Assembly (NCBI GenBank): GCA_023259235.1
Contig: JAHFQQ010000173.1
Span: 1-7,530, forward strand
DNA: 7,530 nt
Source: Polaromonas sp.
GTDB taxonomy: Bacteria; Pseudomonadota; Gammaproteobacteria; Burkholderiales; Burkholderiaceae_C
Direction of reading: 5' to 3'
This document shows positions 6,901-7,530 of the stretch, in pieces. The first letter of the stretch is position 1, and each line of letters opens with the position of its first letter. The notes below the pieces were generated by a model, which was given only the letters and a program-made list of their open reading frames with translations, was not told the DNA's origin and ran no database searches. A program made the translations under genes and the position numbers.

Positions 6901-7349
6901 CCCTGCTGGCGCCAGCCCACGCGCATGGCGTGGCCGCCACTTTGCAGGGCGGCCTCCACGCTCAAAAATTCACCCCGATAGCTCGCCAGATAAAGGGACG
7001 GCACGCTGGGCGTCATGCGCGTCATGGCAAACGCGGATTGCTCAAACAGCTCGGGCTTCTGGATCAACTGGCGCGCCCGCGCCAAGCCCGATGCACTGGG
7101 CCGCTCCTCGGTCAGCCCGTTAAGCACGGTATGCGCCTGCAAGAGGTGCTCCTCGGTGCTGCTCTGCACGCGTTTGACCAGGTCATCGACAAGTTTGTCG
7201 GACAGGGTCGCCACGCTCTGCAGATTGCTGCGGTACAAAAGCCAGGCCACCGTGGCAGCAGGAACAACGCAGAAAAGCAGCAGGCTGGTCACCAGCACGA
7301 CCCGCAGCGACCACGCGTGGCCCAGAAACCGGCGCGCCCCGCGCAGCAT
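3966..7349 (-). CDS. membrane hybrid sensor histidine kinase with Cache sensor, two receivers and HPt
   Basis: This 1127-aa inner-membrane protein carries a whole phosphorelay; residue numbers count from the ATG at 7349. TM1 is about 17-39. The periplasmic domain is about 40-361 and is Cache-like, with the RPWY block at 181-184. TM2 is about 362-383, followed by a HAMP-like segment and a coiled coil to about 470. HisKA has its phospho-His at 483 (MSHEIRTPLNG). The ATPase domain shows the N box NFVNNAIKF (596-604), DSGIGIP (634-640), the F-box region FQSFTQVD and GGTGLGL (663-669). Receiver 1 has Asp729/730, phospho-Asp773, Thr801 and Lys820. Receiver 2 has Asp861/862, phospho-Asp915, Thr945 and Lys967. 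The C-terminal HPt has phospho-His1070 (AHALKGAASN). All key residues are present, so it should be active. There is no DNA-binding output, so a separate response regulator is expected. A GTG at 7352 is also in frame, but the ATG overlaps the upstream gene's TGA (TGATG), which points to coupled translation. The ligand is unknown. Confidence 0.95.
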   Translation of the reverse strand: MLRGARRFLGHAWSLRVVLVTSLLLFCVVPAATVAWLLYRSNLQSVATLSDKLVDDLVKRVQSSTEEHLLQAHTVLNGLTEERPSASGLARARQLIQKPELFEQSAFAMTRMTPSVPSLYLASYRGEFLSVEAALQSGGHAMRVGWRQQGGTGRRYFSADTPGERGNPVVTETENYEPRTRPWYQAAMEHKGRAFTPVMASAAQDQLLLTLAQPVYGTDGGALGVFAAVLHLRRLGELLQTMILSAHGAAFLVDEQGFLVASSTSDPLFASVDGKLERRRPGQSRNEIIRNAYREVAPSLGKTLESSVQRVAFLRRVAMGNDVLVVALQPFGEAVGVRWSLVVAAPESDFTASTQAALQKTWVAMGLALVLGALLATWLAYRLSRRFRRLTLAAAQLAHAEVPPLEQDARIAEVRQLSQAMHDSAGEIVRSRAAIEAQTLALRDANETLEARVASRTAELVASREEALAAAHAKAAFLATMSHEIRTPLNGVVGMTTLLADTPLDAEQRDYLHTMRVSSDQLLGVIDDILDFSKIESGKLDLENEPLNLLATIEEACDIGAPRAREKGLELLVDLGDELPAWVRGDVTRLRQVLLNFVNNAIKFTEHGTVVVSAHMLEDFTPLRGALIEFRVRDSGIGIPAERQSALFQSFTQVDAGTTRKYGGTGLGLAISKRLAALMGGDVGLESVAGQGATFWFTARLGQADTPEVAQLATLHLVSLSGKQAAVVDDTPLNLRILDKQLRRWGIEPTLFERAADALAWLQSHRVDVVVTDMHMPEMDGLTFSRSLRELSPATPIVLLTSGTMPTGEQARVFDARLLKPYRQSRLFEAIARVTSDQEAIKTVAEARFPAARNQFILVADDNAVNLKVALAMLTKLGCEAATAIDGREAVDLVAASLRTGTGETPRQYAAILMDANMPVMDGFAASREIISKHGRAAPPIIALTASVLEEDRQRCREAGMVGFLPKPLRIDELSEALARFARPPEQDIAGRGTAVDDVSATGKSPGSTEASPVLMDWSRLEQFREFDDDARTMTREVIALFAGDAPHRVDDIRAALAASDSAALSRAAHALKGAASNVGAQALTDACFTLEQSCLQGQWPPDAAQQVALVAKLADQTRQALNDWAA

Positions 7350-7530
7350 CACGCCAGGCCCACAATTTCCACCGCATCCATCGGCTTGGCGCGCCCCGGC
7401 ACCTGCACCATGGCGCGTCGACCCGTGCGCACCGCACCGGTCACCAGGCGCACCGCCTGCACGCTGGCGGCAATCGTCCAGTTCAGCGGCGGCTGGCCCT
7501 GGAACAGCTTCAATGCGGTGGCCACGGTCT
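7349..7530 (-). CDS. C-terminal tail of a protein resembling a class III nucleotide cyclase
   Basis: Only the last 59 codons and the stop (7351-7349) are visible. The gene runs in from the right edge on the minus strand. The tail contains TVATALKLFQ, then NWTIAASVQAVR, then VRTGRRAMVQVPGRAKPMD and ends AVEIVGLA. This order resembles the end of class III adenylate/guanylate cyclase domains: the (G)D-x-VNxAxRL helix, a strand of the type W-x-I-x-x-S, and a closing V-x-V-x-GR-x-x-P-V-x-V-[FYE]-E-[LV] segment. The family assignment is from memory of the pattern and is tentative. If the alignment is right, the Asn and Arg of the NxxxR motif that stabilise the transition state are replaced by Ala and Lys, so this copy may be inactive or regulatory. 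Its TGA shares its A with the kinase ATG, so the two genes form one operon with coupled translation. Confidence 0.55.
   Translation of the reverse strand, partial: TVATALKLFQGQPPLNWTIAASVQAVRLVTGAVRTGRRAMVQVPGRAKPMDAVEIVGLA

Overview
This is a high-GC bacterial chromosomal window with ordinary housekeeping and catabolic gene content. The gene families and codon use suggest a betaproteobacterium, probably Burkholderiales and perhaps Comamonadaceae. That placement is inferred from protein style only, because there is no rRNA or other marker gene here. I see no tRNA, rRNA, CRISPR array, insertion sequence or phage gene.

Layout, left to right. (1) Positions 1-171, minus strand: the N-terminal 57 codons of a CorC/HlyC-type CBS-domain protein, cut by the window edge. 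(2) 306-1013, minus: a GNAT-family N-acetyltransferase, with a plausible sigma70 promoter at 1130-1158. (3) 1278-1760, minus: an Lrp/AsnC-family transcriptional regulator, divergent from (4) 1957-3096, plus: 4-hydroxyphenylpyruvate dioxygenase (hppD), followed with no gap by (5) 3097-3954, plus: phenylalanine 4-hydroxylase (phhA). (6) 3966-7349, minus and convergent with phhA: a large membrane hybrid sensor kinase (Cache sensor, HisKA, HATPase, two receiver domains, HPt). (7) 7349 to the right edge, minus: the C-terminal tail of a protein that resembles a class III nucleotide cyclase. Its stop codon overlaps the kinase start by one base.

How the genes work together. PhhA converts phenylalanine to tyrosine. 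After transamination of tyrosine, which is not encoded here, HppD converts 4-hydroxyphenylpyruvate to homogentisate. The two genes form a tight two-gene catabolic operon. The divergent Lrp/AsnC-type regulator is the obvious candidate local controller. The cyclase-like gene and the hybrid kinase are translationally coupled and probably belong to one signalling operon, whose signal and target cannot be read from this window.

The least routine part is the 196-bp divergent spacer (1761-1956) together with the start of the regulator gene. It holds a sigma70 promoter that places the regulator's transcription start on the A of its ATG (a predicted leaderless mRNA), an AAAATTTT pseudo-palindrome over that -10, a near-perfect 19/20-nt inverted repeat flanking the promoter with arm centres about 100 bp apart, a terminator-shaped hairpin with T-tracts on both strands, and a sigma54-like -24/-12 element before hppD. 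These are sequence readings and are untested. I found no clearly new biological system.
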